Source: Labilibaculum sp. K2S
GTDB lineage: Bacteria > Bacteroidota > Bacteroidia > Bacteroidales > Marinifilaceae
Reading direction: 5' to 3'
Assembly (NCBI RefSeq): GCF_030372765.1
Contig: NZ_JAUCMW010000004.1
Span: 239,323 to 303,322 of the forward strand
Length of the DNA: 64,000 bases
Below, piece by piece: positions 9,024-17,698 of the stretch (positions are counted from its first letter, which is position 1; each line of letters opens with the position of its first letter). Position numbers and translations under genes: made by a program. The notes below the pieces were generated by a model. The model did not search any database and was not told the DNA's origin. It saw nothing but the letters and a program-made list of their open reading frames with translations.

Positions 9024-10064
9024 ATGAAAATAAAGCTACCCTTTTTCCTATCAAAATGGTTTCATTTTGAATTCTGGCCTTTCTGGATATTTTACTTTCC
9101 TGTATATGGATATGGAATTTATTTGGCAATAAAAGCCCGTTCGTTTTCCTACTTTACAGCGACCAACCCAGGCATGAAATTCGGGGGTGCTTTTGGAATG
9201 GACAAAATGAAAATGCTCGATTTTATTGACAATAAATACATCCCTAAAGGATTTCTATCGATAAAAGGTGAAAATACGGAGACTGTTTATGCAAAAATGA
9301 TTGAACACGAATTTGATTTCCCTGTTATTTGCAAGCCTAATGTTGGTGAAAGAGGTATTGGTGTTGAAAAGATAGATACCAAACAAGATTTAAATCTGTT
9401 CTTACAACCTCAAAATGAGGATATTCTTGTTCAGGAATTTATTGACTTCCCAATTGAATTGGGTGTATTTTATCATCGGTTTCCAATCTCTTCAAAAGAT
9501 GGGATCACCTCAATAGTTAGAAAAGAATTCTTAAAAATCACAGGAAATGGGAGATCCAGATTTAGTGAATTACTTACTGAAAACGTTCGGGCTAAAGGCA
9601 GAATTTCCTATTTAAAAAAGAAATACCATTCGAAGTGGAATCAAATTGTTCCATCGGGGATTACCTATAAACTGGAACCTATTGGAAATCATAACCGAGG
9701 CACAAAATTTTTGGATGGAAATCATTTAATTAACGATCGGCTGGTTAACGTTTTTCGTGAAATTGCTCAGCCAATTGATGGTTATTACTATGGTCGATTT
9801 GATCTTAAAGTAAACAGCCTGGAAGATCTTTACAATGGTGAGAATATCAAAATCATTGAATTGAACGGCACCAATTCAGAACCTGCTCATATTTATGATC
9901 CTGATTATTCTCTTTTTAAAGCCTATCAGGAAATCATTAAACACATGAAACTGGTGTTTGAGATCAGTCAGGAAAACAGAAAATTAGGAATTAAACCAGC
10001 ACCCTTTGGTTATGTATCACTGGAACTTATTAAACATCTGTTCCCCAAGAAATCGAAAAAATAA
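9024..10064 (+). CDS. ATP-grasp domain protein (D-Ala-D-Ala ligase-like)
   Basis: About 346 residues from the ATG at 9024; a TTG three codons upstream (9015) is a weaker start. The first 45 residues are rich in aromatics and hydrophobics (FHFEFWPFWIFYFPVYG), suggesting membrane attachment. From about residue 60 an ATP-grasp fold follows: VICKPNVGERGIGVEKI is the nucleotide-binding part, ILVQEFIDFPIELGVFYHRF the central strand, and YYGRFDLKVNS with IKIIELNGTNSEP the Mg-binding end. It should join a carboxylate to an amine or thiol using ATP; the substrate is unknown. It stands alone and ends at a perfect terminator. Confidence 0.75.
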   Translation: MKIKLPFFLSKWFHFEFWPFWIFYFPVYGYGIYLAIKARSFSYFTATNPGMKFGGAFGMDKMKMLDFIDNKYIPKGFLSIKGENTETVYAKMIEHEFDFPVICKPNVGERGIGVEKIDTKQDLNLFLQPQNEDILVQEFIDFPIELGVFYHRFPISSKDGITSIVRKEFLKITGNGRSRFSELLTENVRAKGRISYLKKKYHSKWNQIVPSGITYKLEPIGNHNRGTKFLDGNHLINDRLVNVFREIAQPIDGYYYGRFDLKVNSLEDLYNGENIKIIELNGTNSEPAHIYDPDYSLFKAYQEIIKHMKLVFEISQENRKLGIKPAPFGYVSLELIKHLFPKKSKK

Positions 10065-10095
10065 TTTCCTTTAAAAATTCAGTTTTACGAAATAA

Positions 10096-10129
10096 AAAAA
10101 GAGGTTTTCATGAAAGAAAACCTCTTTTT
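10096..10129. terminator. bidirectional terminator between the ATP-grasp and FadL-like genes
   Basis: AAAAAGAGGTTTTC at 10096-10109 pairs perfectly with GAAAACCTCTTTTT at 10116-10129, separated by a six-base loop. Confidence 0.9.
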
Positions 10130-10147
10130 ACTTCAGTATATGTAGTA

Positions 10148-11410
10148 TTAAAAAGTAAATGCAATCTCTACTTCAATTTGATTCATTTCCAATTCAATTG
10201 TTTGAGCAGGATCCATAGGATTCATTCCTTTAACACTTGCAGGCAAAGCATAAACCAATGCCAAGTGAAGAGCTTTTCCTGTATCACCAAGAGTCTTTGA
10301 ACAACCTAATGTAATGTGATCCTCGATAACTCCAGGAGCTAAAATATTAAACATCACTTCTGAATTTGGAACTGGCTGATCGGTATGAGAATAACCTCCT
10401 CTTAAAGTCCATCCTTCAACGCCAGCATACTCAACACCAAATTTCCATACATTAATATCTTGCCATCCAAAACCTGCACCTTTATCAGATCCTAGAGGAG
10501 CCGTTGCAAATGCCATTGGATCCATTTTGTTAGAAACTGAAGCCACATCAGTATAATTAATTGCTTTGTAATCTGCCATTACAGCCCAATCTTCGTTGAT
10601 TTCATAAGCCAAACCAACAGACCATGTAGAAGGAATGTTAAAATCTCCCTGCTCTGCAAAAAGACCGGCATAATCATCAAACTCGCTCATGTACAACATA
10701 GTCTGGAAACTAGCTCCCAAATGCAATCCTTTTGCTAATTCTCCCATGTAACCAAATTTAACACCGTAACCAAATGCATTGTCGTGACCATTGTCTGTTA
10801 ACTTATCTGGAGCACTAGACATTGGCTTAAAATTTGATAAACCTTTTGCCTCAAAATATTGATAAGCCAATAAAGCGGTTACACCAACACTGTGCTTTTC
10901 AGCTATTTTTCTTGAATAAGTTAAACCAACAAACATTTGACCCAAATCGACCCCTGTTGTAGATGAATTCTGATCATGAAAAGTATTTGTTGGATAATCT
11001 GTATTCATTCCACCATTACCAAAAACGTTAGCAGAAAAACTACTTTTCTCATTGATCATCCAATTGGCTCCCATACTCGGCATCAAAAATAATTTCGTGT
11101 CACTTTTCACATTTCCTGGAGTTAATCCGAAAGCTGGCGCTCCAGAAGGATTTCCTGTAACTGTATATTCACGATTAGGATTAAAAAATCCAACACCAAC
11201 CTGATATTGTTTCCCCAGAAAAACATGACCGGCAGGATTACCATTGATTAAAGAATTTTGATACCAGGCGATACCAGCACCAGCTAAACCTTTATTTTGT
11301 GCGCCGTAACCAACACCAAAATACCCATCTGTTGCTTTAACAGGTTGAGTCGAAAAGATTCCAGCCAATACAATTAGAGCCGAAAAAATAATCTTAAAAG
11401 TATTTTTCAT
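10148..11410 (-). CDS. FadL/OMPP1/TodX family outer-membrane transport protein
   Basis: The 420-residue protein starts with a signal peptide (MKNTFKIIFSALIVLAGIF, cleavage near VKATDG). It continues with the FadL signature GYFGVGYGAQNKGLAGAGIAWYQNSLINGNPAG, in which the conserved NPAG of the hatch region is visible. The rest alternates in short beta strands and ends in IAFTF, a typical last strand of an outer-membrane barrel. The family moves hydrophobic molecules across the outer membrane. It lies downstream of the sulfur-respiration genes on the same strand, but a 343-base gap and a terminator separate it, so a role in sulfur transport is only a possibility. Confidence 0.88.
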   Translation of the reverse strand: MKNTFKIIFSALIVLAGIFSTQPVKATDGYFGVGYGAQNKGLAGAGIAWYQNSLINGNPAGHVFLGKQYQVGVGFFNPNREYTVTGNPSGAPAFGLTPGNVKSDTKLFLMPSMGANWMINEKSSFSANVFGNGGMNTDYPTNTFHDQNSSTTGVDLGQMFVGLTYSRKIAEKHSVGVTALLAYQYFEAKGLSNFKPMSSAPDKLTDNGHDNAFGYGVKFGYMGELAKGLHLGASFQTMLYMSEFDDYAGLFAEQGDFNIPSTWSVGLAYEINEDWAVMADYKAINYTDVASVSNKMDPMAFATAPLGSDKGAGFGWQDINVWKFGVEYAGVEGWTLRGGYSHTDQPVPNSEVMFNILAPGVIEDHITLGCSKTLGDTGKALHLALVYALPASVKGMNPMDPAQTIELEMNQIEVEIAFTF

Positions 11411-11753
11411 TTTCTGTTTTATTTAGTTTGATATAATTAGGATTCCAAAACAAAATACAAACTCTATACTCATCCATATATGTTTTATATCATATATCTA
11501 CATATCGAGCCTTACACATCTTAAACTATCTAAATACTAATGGTTTGCAAAACTGTTTTTTACAATCAATATATTATTTTAACTGAATGTAAATAAAAGA
11601 GATACAAACACATTCATATCTCATTTATGAAATGCGATTTTTCCAACAATTACATCGACATATCTCTTTATTTGGTCAACTAATTAAATGTTGAATTCAA
11701 AAAAAAGCCTCTTCGATTAATTTCGGAGAAGCTTTTTAATAAGAATGCAAAAA
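11411..11753. other. intergenic region upstream of the FadL-like gene
   Basis: This 343-base AT-rich region holds the rhodanese terminator at 11699-11736. Nearer the FadL gene it is rich in ATATAT/CATATA runs. No convincing coding frame or complete promoter was found. Confidence 0.5.
11699..11736 (-). terminator. intrinsic terminator after the rhodanese-like gene
   Basis: AAAAGCCTCTTCGA (11703-11716) pairs with TCGGAGAAGCTTTT (from about 11722) with one mismatch and one wobble. Read on the minus strand it ends in a run of T (A at 11699-11706 on the plus strand). Confidence 0.75.
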
Positions 11754-12374
11754 TCAGCATCCTCCAGCGACTTTTTTCTTCTTTTTCTTTTTTACGATAG
11801 GTGGTTTTGCTGTGTTGCTTTCATTACTATTAGAAACAACAGCATTTCCACCTCCAAGAGCTGCACTTGCCCCTTTACGGAAATCGTATTTTGCAATTTC
11901 ATCATCAGCAAGAACAGATTTTGGAGCTTGTGGATTAAGAATCGTTTCAGCCCAATAATTTAAACCACCCTGAAGAACGTAATTATTCTTAAACCCCAGC
12001 TGACGAGTAATCATCCAGGCCTCATTTGCCTTCAAATTGCCATTGGAATAAAACACATTCATTTTTACGCCTTGATCCAAAAAATCATTCCATTCTTCGG
12101 ATAAAAGATCAGAAAGAGGGATATTAACAGATCCCGGAAGACTATATTTTTCAAACTCTGCCTGAGTACGAACATCAATTAATTGAAGACTTGGATCTTT
12201 TTGCACTAACATATCAGCGATTTGATCGGTGCTTATAAATTGAGTTCCTTCATGTATCTCGTTTAGTAATTCACCAGCAGTTAAACGAAACGGCTTGGTT
12301 GTATTTTCAGGTACTGCAGCAATAATAATTCCTAATGGAATAAATACAGATGCCAATATCAATCTCATTTTCAT
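11754..12374 (-). CDS. periplasmic rhodanese-like protein with polylysine-VAGGC tail
   Basis: The 206 residues start with a hydrophobic export signal (about 1-20). A rhodanese domain follows (about 46-145), with LQLIDVRTQAEFEKYSLPGSVNIPL and NYVLQGGLNYW. At the active-site loop the sequence is VFYSNGNLKANEAW: the catalytic Cys is replaced by Ser110. After a low-complexity linker (about 150-194) come seven lysines and VAGGC. Cys206 is the only cysteine and the last residue. I infer that the GGC end, not the rhodanese loop, may carry sulfur, in the way SoxY uses a C-terminal GGC-containing arm. The gene is the last of the thiosulfate/polysulfide reductase and YeeE/YedE cluster, which supports a sulfur-handling role. 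Confidence 0.8.
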   Translation of the reverse strand: MKMRLILASVFIPLGIIIAAVPENTTKPFRLTAGELLNEIHEGTQFISTDQIADMLVQKDPSLQLIDVRTQAEFEKYSLPGSVNIPLSDLLSEEWNDFLDQGVKMNVFYSNGNLKANEAWMITRQLGFKNNYVLQGGLNYWAETILNPQAPKSVLADDEIAKYDFRKGASAALGGGNAVVSNSNESNTAKPPIVKKKKKKKVAGGC

Positions 12375-12456
12375 ACGATTGTTTTTTATAAGGTTAACTG
12401 ACTATATATCATAGTTAAATCATTTATTTTCTTTAGCCAATATTTCGCAAAGAATA

Positions 12457-13047
12457 TTAATACTCCTCACGAGGAAATTTTTTCTCAGCCCACTCTCCTA
12501 CCCAGAACATAGCAAAAGCCGCCAAAATCAATCCCAAGGCAAATATTCCACGGGGAATATCGAGCAATTCGTTCATTGTTGGTGTGCCCATAAAGTTGGC
12601 TTTATACAAATCCTCCCACATAGGATAACCTTCTGTAAAGAAGATAATTCCGAGAACTAAACCACCTATAAATGCCAATGCATCCAATTTACCTATTGAC
12701 AAGGCACAGAAAGCAGTACCAGGGCAAAATCCTCCAATAATAAAACCAGCTCCCATTACTGCACCTCCAACCATAGCTGAAGTTAAGTAAGTTGGATTCA
12801 CGTAGACATAACTCAAATCTATCCATCCGAACAAACTGAAAAACAACATTCCGATCATTGCAGTAATTGCCGCTGTAAAAAACACTTTTAATACAGTAGT
12901 ATCATAGCCATAAAACATTCCTGCTAATTTACGACTTGATGAGAATCCACTTGATTCCAATACAAAACCAAACCCGATTCCAATAAGCATGGCAATTAGC
13001 AAATTGGTGTTTGGTGAAATTATTTCGTTAACTATTAATGGTCCCAT
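12457..13047 (-). CDS. YeeE/YedE family sulfur transporter, half-size
   Basis: This 196-residue membrane protein belongs to the YeeE/YedE (TsuA-like) family that imports thiosulfate or related sulfur species. It shows the paired motif GFGFVLESSGFSSSRKLAG near the N terminus and GGFCPGTAFCALSIGKLDA in the middle, whose Cys residues correspond to those that pass sulfur through the channel in TsuA. The full-length enterobacterial protein carries two such halves; here the second half is encoded by the next gene upstream (13076-13600), 28 bases away. Both lie in the thiosulfate/polysulfide reductase operon. Confidence 0.85.
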   Translation of the reverse strand: MGPLIVNEIISPNTNLLIAMLIGIGFGFVLESSGFSSSRKLAGMFYGYDTTVLKVFFTAAITAMIGMLFFSLFGWIDLSYVYVNPTYLTSAMVGGAVMGAGFIIGGFCPGTAFCALSIGKLDALAFIGGLVLGIIFFTEGYPMWEDLYKANFMGTPTMNELLDIPRGIFALGLILAAFAMFWVGEWAEKKFPREEY

Positions 13048-13075
13048 AATAAATAAGTTTAAATACGTTTAAAAT

Positions 13076-13600
13076 TTAGATCCAGTTTTTACGGAAAAAA
13101 TAAGCTAAGGCGAAAGCTGTTCCAAAAATAAACGCCATGGTAAGAAAACCGCCTACCGATAAAACAGCCATACCACTTAAGGCTGATCCACTGGTACAAC
13201 CTCTTCCCAACTGAGATCCAAAACCAAATAATATACCTCCCAAAACGGCAAACATTATTCTTCGCTTAGAAGTAATTTTAGGCGAATGCTCAACCTTAAA
13301 TTTTAAGCGTTTTGCAAAAGCTCCTGAAAGAAACCCTCCAATTAAAACACCTATCATTTCAAAAACCAACCATGATTTCATTGGGTTGCCAGGATGAGAT
13401 TCTTTGTATTCAGTATAAAAAGCAGAGTTTTCAACGTGAGAAGGCATAACCGAACTTACAGTAGTAACCACTGCACTTTTTACAGCACCACTTGCACCTA
13501 GTCCGCGACCAGAAACAAAATTGGCGGCCAAAAGTACAAGACCTAGCAATACCCCACCAACATATGGATTTAGGTATTTTGTTTTTTTCACTTCGCTCAT
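13076..13600 (-). CDS. YeeE/YedE family sulfur transporter, half-size
   Basis: The 174 residues form the partner half of the transporter. The key motif GFGSQLGRGCTSGSALSGMAVLS near residue 125 contains the conserved Cys-x-Ser-Gly element; about four to five membrane helices are predicted. The insert between the first two helices (about residues 35-75) is hydrophilic and probably periplasmic. Together with the downstream half it would give a pseudo-twofold channel. It lies between the NrfD-type reductase subunit and the second half-transporter, so sulfur uptake and reduction appear to be one unit. Confidence 0.85.
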   Translation of the reverse strand: MSEVKKTKYLNPYVGGVLLGLVLLAANFVSGRGLGASGAVKSAVVTTVSSVMPSHVENSAFYTEYKESHPGNPMKSWLVFEMIGVLIGGFLSGAFAKRLKFKVEHSPKITSKRRIMFAVLGGILFGFGSQLGRGCTSGSALSGMAVLSVGGFLTMAFIFGTAFALAYFFRKNWI

Positions 13601-13646
13601 AGTTATATTGTTTATATAGTTTTTACAGATAAATTAACATTCAAAA

Positions 13647-14588
13647 TCAATAAAGCCAACGACTAGCCTGTCCTGCATTCGAAATAATGAATCGAAGCAT
13701 TACACTTCCAAACAGAACCAAGACAACTGGAATGGCGACAGGTATTTTATATCCTTTCAATTCCAGACCTTCCAGAATTGCAGGAACAATCATCCCTAAA
13801 ATGACTACAAATCCCCAAAATGAAGCTGTGTAAGGACCGCCTAAAAATAACTTTACAGCATCAATTTGAACTTGAGTACTTGCTAAAAATCCCATGAACA
13901 TGTGAATAATCAGAAATAGTTCGATTCCAATAATCATTAAATCCAATTGAGCAAACCGCTTACGTTCTGTATGATTTTTTGACATCCAAATTACAACCGC
14001 CGCACCTGCGGACAAACCTGATGCTAAAAATAAAGGCCCCATGATAGAAGTATTCCATAATGGTCTTGCATTAAAAGCGGAAAACAAAATTCCAGTGTAA
14101 ATTCCAAGTATTGCCGATGAAATCAACATGATCCAAGCCAATACTTTCTTGTTTTTCTGAAAAAATGCAATGAGTTCTTTCGCAAAATCAAACTTCCAAT
14201 CCCAATTTGGAAATAGTTCCTTAATATGAAGAGCACTCCAAATAATAGAAACAGGAGTAATCACCATTAAAGTCCAAGCTCCCCACGACATTGGAGATTC
14301 CAGTCTTATGGTAGTATATAATCTCCAAAAATAAAGCTTGTGATGAAGATCCAAGAACAGAGCAATCAAACCTAAAGCCAAAGCAATTGGAGCTATCATT
14401 GGCGCTAGTTTCACGGCTGTCCGATAATCATTTTCTCTGCCTCTCAGATAATACAAGGCGGCAAAAAACATCACACCTGCCGCCAAACCACCCAAAAACA
14501 AATAAGTTGGTATTTCCCAGTGCCAAACGTGTAACTGAGGATCGATGAGTGGGTTATTTCTTCCACTTACAATTATTTCTTCTCTCAT
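13647..14588 (-). CDS. NrfD/PsrC-type membrane subunit of thiosulfate/polysulfide reductase
   Basis: The 313 residues contain about eight membrane helices of the NrfD/PsrC family, starting with the typical LHVWHWEIPTYLFLGGLAAGVMFFAAL segment. Family members anchor the periplasmic catalytic and Fe-S subunits and oxidise menaquinol. It begins 13 bases after the Fe-S subunit gene ends and has the same order (A-B-C) as psr and phs operons. The electron donor is probably menaquinol, whose synthesis genes lie elsewhere in the window. Confidence 0.9.
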   Translation of the reverse strand: MREEIIVSGRNNPLIDPQLHVWHWEIPTYLFLGGLAAGVMFFAALYYLRGRENDYRTAVKLAPMIAPIALALGLIALFLDLHHKLYFWRLYTTIRLESPMSWGAWTLMVITPVSIIWSALHIKELFPNWDWKFDFAKELIAFFQKNKKVLAWIMLISSAILGIYTGILFSAFNARPLWNTSIMGPLFLASGLSAGAAVVIWMSKNHTERKRFAQLDLMIIGIELFLIIHMFMGFLASTQVQIDAVKLFLGGPYTASFWGFVVILGMIVPAILEGLELKGYKIPVAIPVVLVLFGSVMLRFIISNAGQASRWLY

Positions 14589-14601
14589 TTCGTTAGTTTT
14601 A

Positions 14602-15135
14602 TCAGATTAGGAAATACAATTGAGGTTTGGTTCCAGCTTCAGGAATTAAGGTTTTGTACTTTCGTTTTTTCAACACCTTGGAAACCTCACTTCCTGGATC
14701 ATCCAAATCACCAAAATACATACACTTTGTAGGACAAACTGCAACACAAGCAGGCTGCATTCCTTTTTTCACTCTGTGCAAACAAAATGTACATTTATCC
14801 ACATATCCATCGGGATGAACATATCTGGCATCATAAGGGCATGATGTAATACAGGCACTGCAACCGATACATTCATTCTTAGTAACCAACACAATTCCTC
14901 CATCAGAATAATGACTGGCTCCGGTTGGACAACAACGCACACAAGGTGAGTTTTCACAATGATTACATCGTTCAGAACGCAATTCAATCTCCAATTGAGG
15001 ATAAGTTCCATCCATTACTTCCACCACCCAATCCCGGCAAAATCCAATTGGAACATCATTTTCAGTTTGGCAAGCTACTACGCAGTCGCTGCAACCTACA
15101 CACTTTTTCGTATCAATAGCCATTGCATATCTCAT
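14602..15135 (-). CDS. 4Fe-4S electron-transfer subunit (PsrB/PhsB-like)
   Basis: The 177 residues have four cysteine clusters typical of the DmsB/PsrB family: CVGCSDCVVACQTEN, CNHCENSPCVRCCPTG, CIGCSACITSCPYDARY and CTFCLHRVKKGMQPACVAVCPT. Together they bind four [4Fe-4S] clusters that wire the NrfD-type anchor to the molybdenum subunit. There is no signal peptide, which fits export together with the Tat-targeted catalytic subunit. It begins three bases after the stop of the catalytic subunit gene. Confidence 0.92.
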   Translation of the reverse strand: MRYAMAIDTKKCVGCSDCVVACQTENDVPIGFCRDWVVEVMDGTYPQLEIELRSERCNHCENSPCVRCCPTGASHYSDGGIVLVTKNECIGCSACITSCPYDARYVHPDGYVDKCTFCLHRVKKGMQPACVAVCPTKCMYFGDLDDPGSEVSKVLKKRKYKTLIPEAGTKPQLYFLI

Positions 15136-15138
15136 AGC

Positions 15139-17376
15139 TTACACCTCCGCTTTTTTGTTATCAAATCGAAACGTTACAAAATTCCCGCGCATTCCTGTTC
15201 CTCCCATTATTGGATCAATCATTACATTGGTAATCATCTGGGTATCGCTCACTCCTTTTCCAAAGGCTCTTGTCATGCGTTTATCGGCATGTCCAAAACC
15301 ATGAACCATATAAACAGAATCCCATCGGATACGTTCGGTTATTCGTACTTTTATTTTAAAGTCCGAAATTACTCCATCCTGATTTTCTAAATAAACGTAC
15401 TGATCGTTTTTCAAATCCCATACCTTAGCCACTTTAGGATTCACCCAAACTGAATTTTCGTCCATTAAATCAGTAAGATTTGGATTATTAGCCGTACGGC
15501 TAAAAGTATGCATTGGTGCCCGGCCATATATTAACCGATAAAATCCTTCGCTTGGTTCCGGATGCTGAGTAAACACTGGAAACGGATCAAATCCTTCTTC
15601 CTCCAAAGCTGTTGAGTACAACTCTATTTTACCTGTATTGGTATTGAATTCTACGTCCTCATCTTCACCAAAATACAAATCGTCAGCTTCACGATCTAAA
15701 AGTTTCACTCCTATGCGCTGCATTTCTTCCAATGAAGAACCTACTTGTTTTAATTCCCAGTCAATCTCTTCTTCTATGGTTTCAAATGGGAAATATTGAA
15801 GTAAATCTAATTTCTTAGCCAACTCACGAGCCATCCAAAAGGCTGGTTTTGTATTATACAAAGGATCAACCGCCGGCATTCTTAAAGCAATACTAGGAAT
15901 TCTTCCCTGTGATATCCGCAAAGAATCATATCTTTCCAGATATGTACACTCCGGCAAAACCACATCGGCATAACCGGTAATTTCCATTGGCATGGTATCT
16001 ACTACCACAAGTAAATCAAGAGCTTGAATTGCAGCTATGGTTTTCTTCTGATCGGGTAAAGTATTAATTAGGTTGGTTCCATTCACGATCCACCCCTTAA
16101 TTGAACAACTCATTTCCGGACTTGGTATTGTTGCCTGACATACACCGGAAGCCAAAGCTAGATCGGCCAGTTTATATTTTCCTCCCATTGCATCACGCCA
16201 ATTCTTATTTGGTTTTGGAAAATCAGGTAAATGATAATGCGGAACCGACGCTTTTTCAGGCGAATAAAATCCACCTCTTCGTCCCCAACTGCCTAAAAGA
16301 GCATTCAAAATTGCAACTGCTCGTATCCTTTGTGTATCATCTCCATACCAAGTAACATGTCTGCCAGGGTGAACAATTACCGCCGGAGCCGCATTTGCCA
16401 TTTCATGAGCTGTTTCGCGTATCTGCTGAGGCTTTATTGTAGTAATTCCATAAGCCCACTCAGGAGTATAAGCTTGTACATGCTTCTTTAATTGATCAAA
16501 GCCGAATGTATACTTCTCTACGTATTTTTTATCATACAACTCTTCGTTTATAATTACATTGATCCATGAAAGCAGAAGAGCAATATCTGTTGATGGTTTA
16601 ATAGGTAACCAGTGTTTTGATTTACTGGCTGCAGTCGAAAAGCGGGGGTCAACAGTAATTATTACAGCCCCTTTATCAATAGCATCAGACATTTCCTGAA
16701 CCTGACCATTGTGCATATTTTCGCCAATATGAGATCCGATTAAAACCAAGCACTTGGTATCCCGAATATCTGTATTTTCAGGGGAATCTACTCCTTGACC
16801 GTAGGTTGCAATAAAAGCCACTTCGCGGGGACCACGACATTGTGCATAAGAAGGAGCTGCTATGTTGTTGGAACCAAAGCCCTTTAACAAATTACCGAAA
16901 TATTTTCCTCCTGAACCGTGAGTAAACAAGGCAGTACATTCCGGGCCATGCTCCTCTTTAATTTTATTCATTTTAGAAGCTATGTAATCAAAAGCCTCAT
17001 CCCAGGTTGCTTCCCTGAATGTTTGCTTTCCTCTTTCATCGGTTCTAATTAAAGGGGTCTGCAAACGATCTTTGTCGAAATACATTCCAACACCTCCGGT
17101 ACCTCTCGGACAAAACCTTCCGTTACAATTGGGATCGTCATCGTTTCCGATGATTTTCTTAATTTTACCGTTTTCGTCCTTATGAACCCACCCGGCACAC
17201 TTCCAAAAACACACCTCGCAATAAGTTGGAGTACGCGCGAAATCGTAAGGTCCTTTAAAATAAGATTGATTGTTTTTCAGTAGATTATCGGCAAATGTTT
17301 CCAATAATCCTCCACCAAAAACCAATCCGGCTGCACTTAAAGAACTAATTTTCAAAAACTGTCTTCTGCTTTTCAT
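15139..17376 (-). CDS. molybdopterin-dependent thiosulfate/polysulfide reductase, catalytic subunit (PhsA/PsrA-like)
   Basis: The 745 residues carry a twin-arginine signal (MKSRRQFLKISSLSAAGLVFGG) and then the Fe-S motif YCEVCFWKCAGWVH with the fourth Cys in NGRFCPRGTGG. The molybdopterin oxidoreductase domain covers most of the rest, and a dinucleotide-binding domain follows from about residue 625. Length and architecture fit PhsA/PsrA/SrrA; thiosulfate, polysulfide and tetrathionate reductases cannot be separated with confidence by reading. The neighbouring sulfur transporters favour thiosulfate or polysulfide. It leads an operon with the Fe-S and NrfD subunits, and mobA lies upstream on the same strand. 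Confidence 0.88.
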   Translation of the reverse strand: MKSRRQFLKISSLSAAGLVFGGGLLETFADNLLKNNQSYFKGPYDFARTPTYCEVCFWKCAGWVHKDENGKIKKIIGNDDDPNCNGRFCPRGTGGVGMYFDKDRLQTPLIRTDERGKQTFREATWDEAFDYIASKMNKIKEEHGPECTALFTHGSGGKYFGNLLKGFGSNNIAAPSYAQCRGPREVAFIATYGQGVDSPENTDIRDTKCLVLIGSHIGENMHNGQVQEMSDAIDKGAVIITVDPRFSTAASKSKHWLPIKPSTDIALLLSWINVIINEELYDKKYVEKYTFGFDQLKKHVQAYTPEWAYGITTIKPQQIRETAHEMANAAPAVIVHPGRHVTWYGDDTQRIRAVAILNALLGSWGRRGGFYSPEKASVPHYHLPDFPKPNKNWRDAMGGKYKLADLALASGVCQATIPSPEMSCSIKGWIVNGTNLINTLPDQKKTIAAIQALDLLVVVDTMPMEITGYADVVLPECTYLERYDSLRISQGRIPSIALRMPAVDPLYNTKPAFWMARELAKKLDLLQYFPFETIEEEIDWELKQVGSSLEEMQRIGVKLLDREADDLYFGEDEDVEFNTNTGKIELYSTALEEEGFDPFPVFTQHPEPSEGFYRLIYGRAPMHTFSRTANNPNLTDLMDENSVWVNPKVAKVWDLKNDQYVYLENQDGVISDFKIKVRITERIRWDSVYMVHGFGHADKRMTRAFGKGVSDTQMITNVMIDPIMGGTGMRGNFVTFRFDNKKAEV

Positions 17377-17698
17377 GTTGTGAATACTTTAAACTTATAC
17401 ACATATAGAAACATACATCTATAAATGTAAACATATGTAAAAAGGCAATCTGCAAACATGTTGTAGGGCATAAAAACCCACTTTATAATTGATCTAAAAA
17501 AAGAAAAATCCCAAAAACCCCTGATACAAACAAATCTATAACTATTTAGATTTTTACTAAATTGTATTTGTTGCAATTTTTCTTCAATAGACTCTAAAAT
17601 AGGTACTGAAAGTTCTTCCCCTACTGATTTCGAGAATATTCTCGCAACAAAAGAATCCTTTCATATTACCGATTTATTTCCTTAATGAAAATATTAAA
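17377..17698. other. intergenic region upstream of the thiosulfate/polysulfide reductase operon
   Basis: This 322-base AT-rich region probably carries the operon's promoter. It contains the perfect 14-base palindrome CGAGAATATTCTCG at 17631-17644 and several ACATA/TATGT half-sites near 17395-17440. The short open frame at 17373-17576 has no protein-like composition. Confidence 0.5.
17631..17644. promoter_or_regulatory. palindrome, possible operator
   Basis: CGAGAATATTCTCG is a perfect 14-base palindrome about 255 bases before the reductase start and 54 bases after mobA ends. There is no T-run beside it, so an operator is more likely than a terminator. The binding protein is unknown. Confidence 0.35.

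Noticed and set aside
17373..17576. 67-codon frame upstream of the sulfur reductase
   Set aside because: It overlaps the reductase start, is very rich in Phe/Tyr/Cys as expected from AT-rich non-coding DNA, and lacks homology signs.
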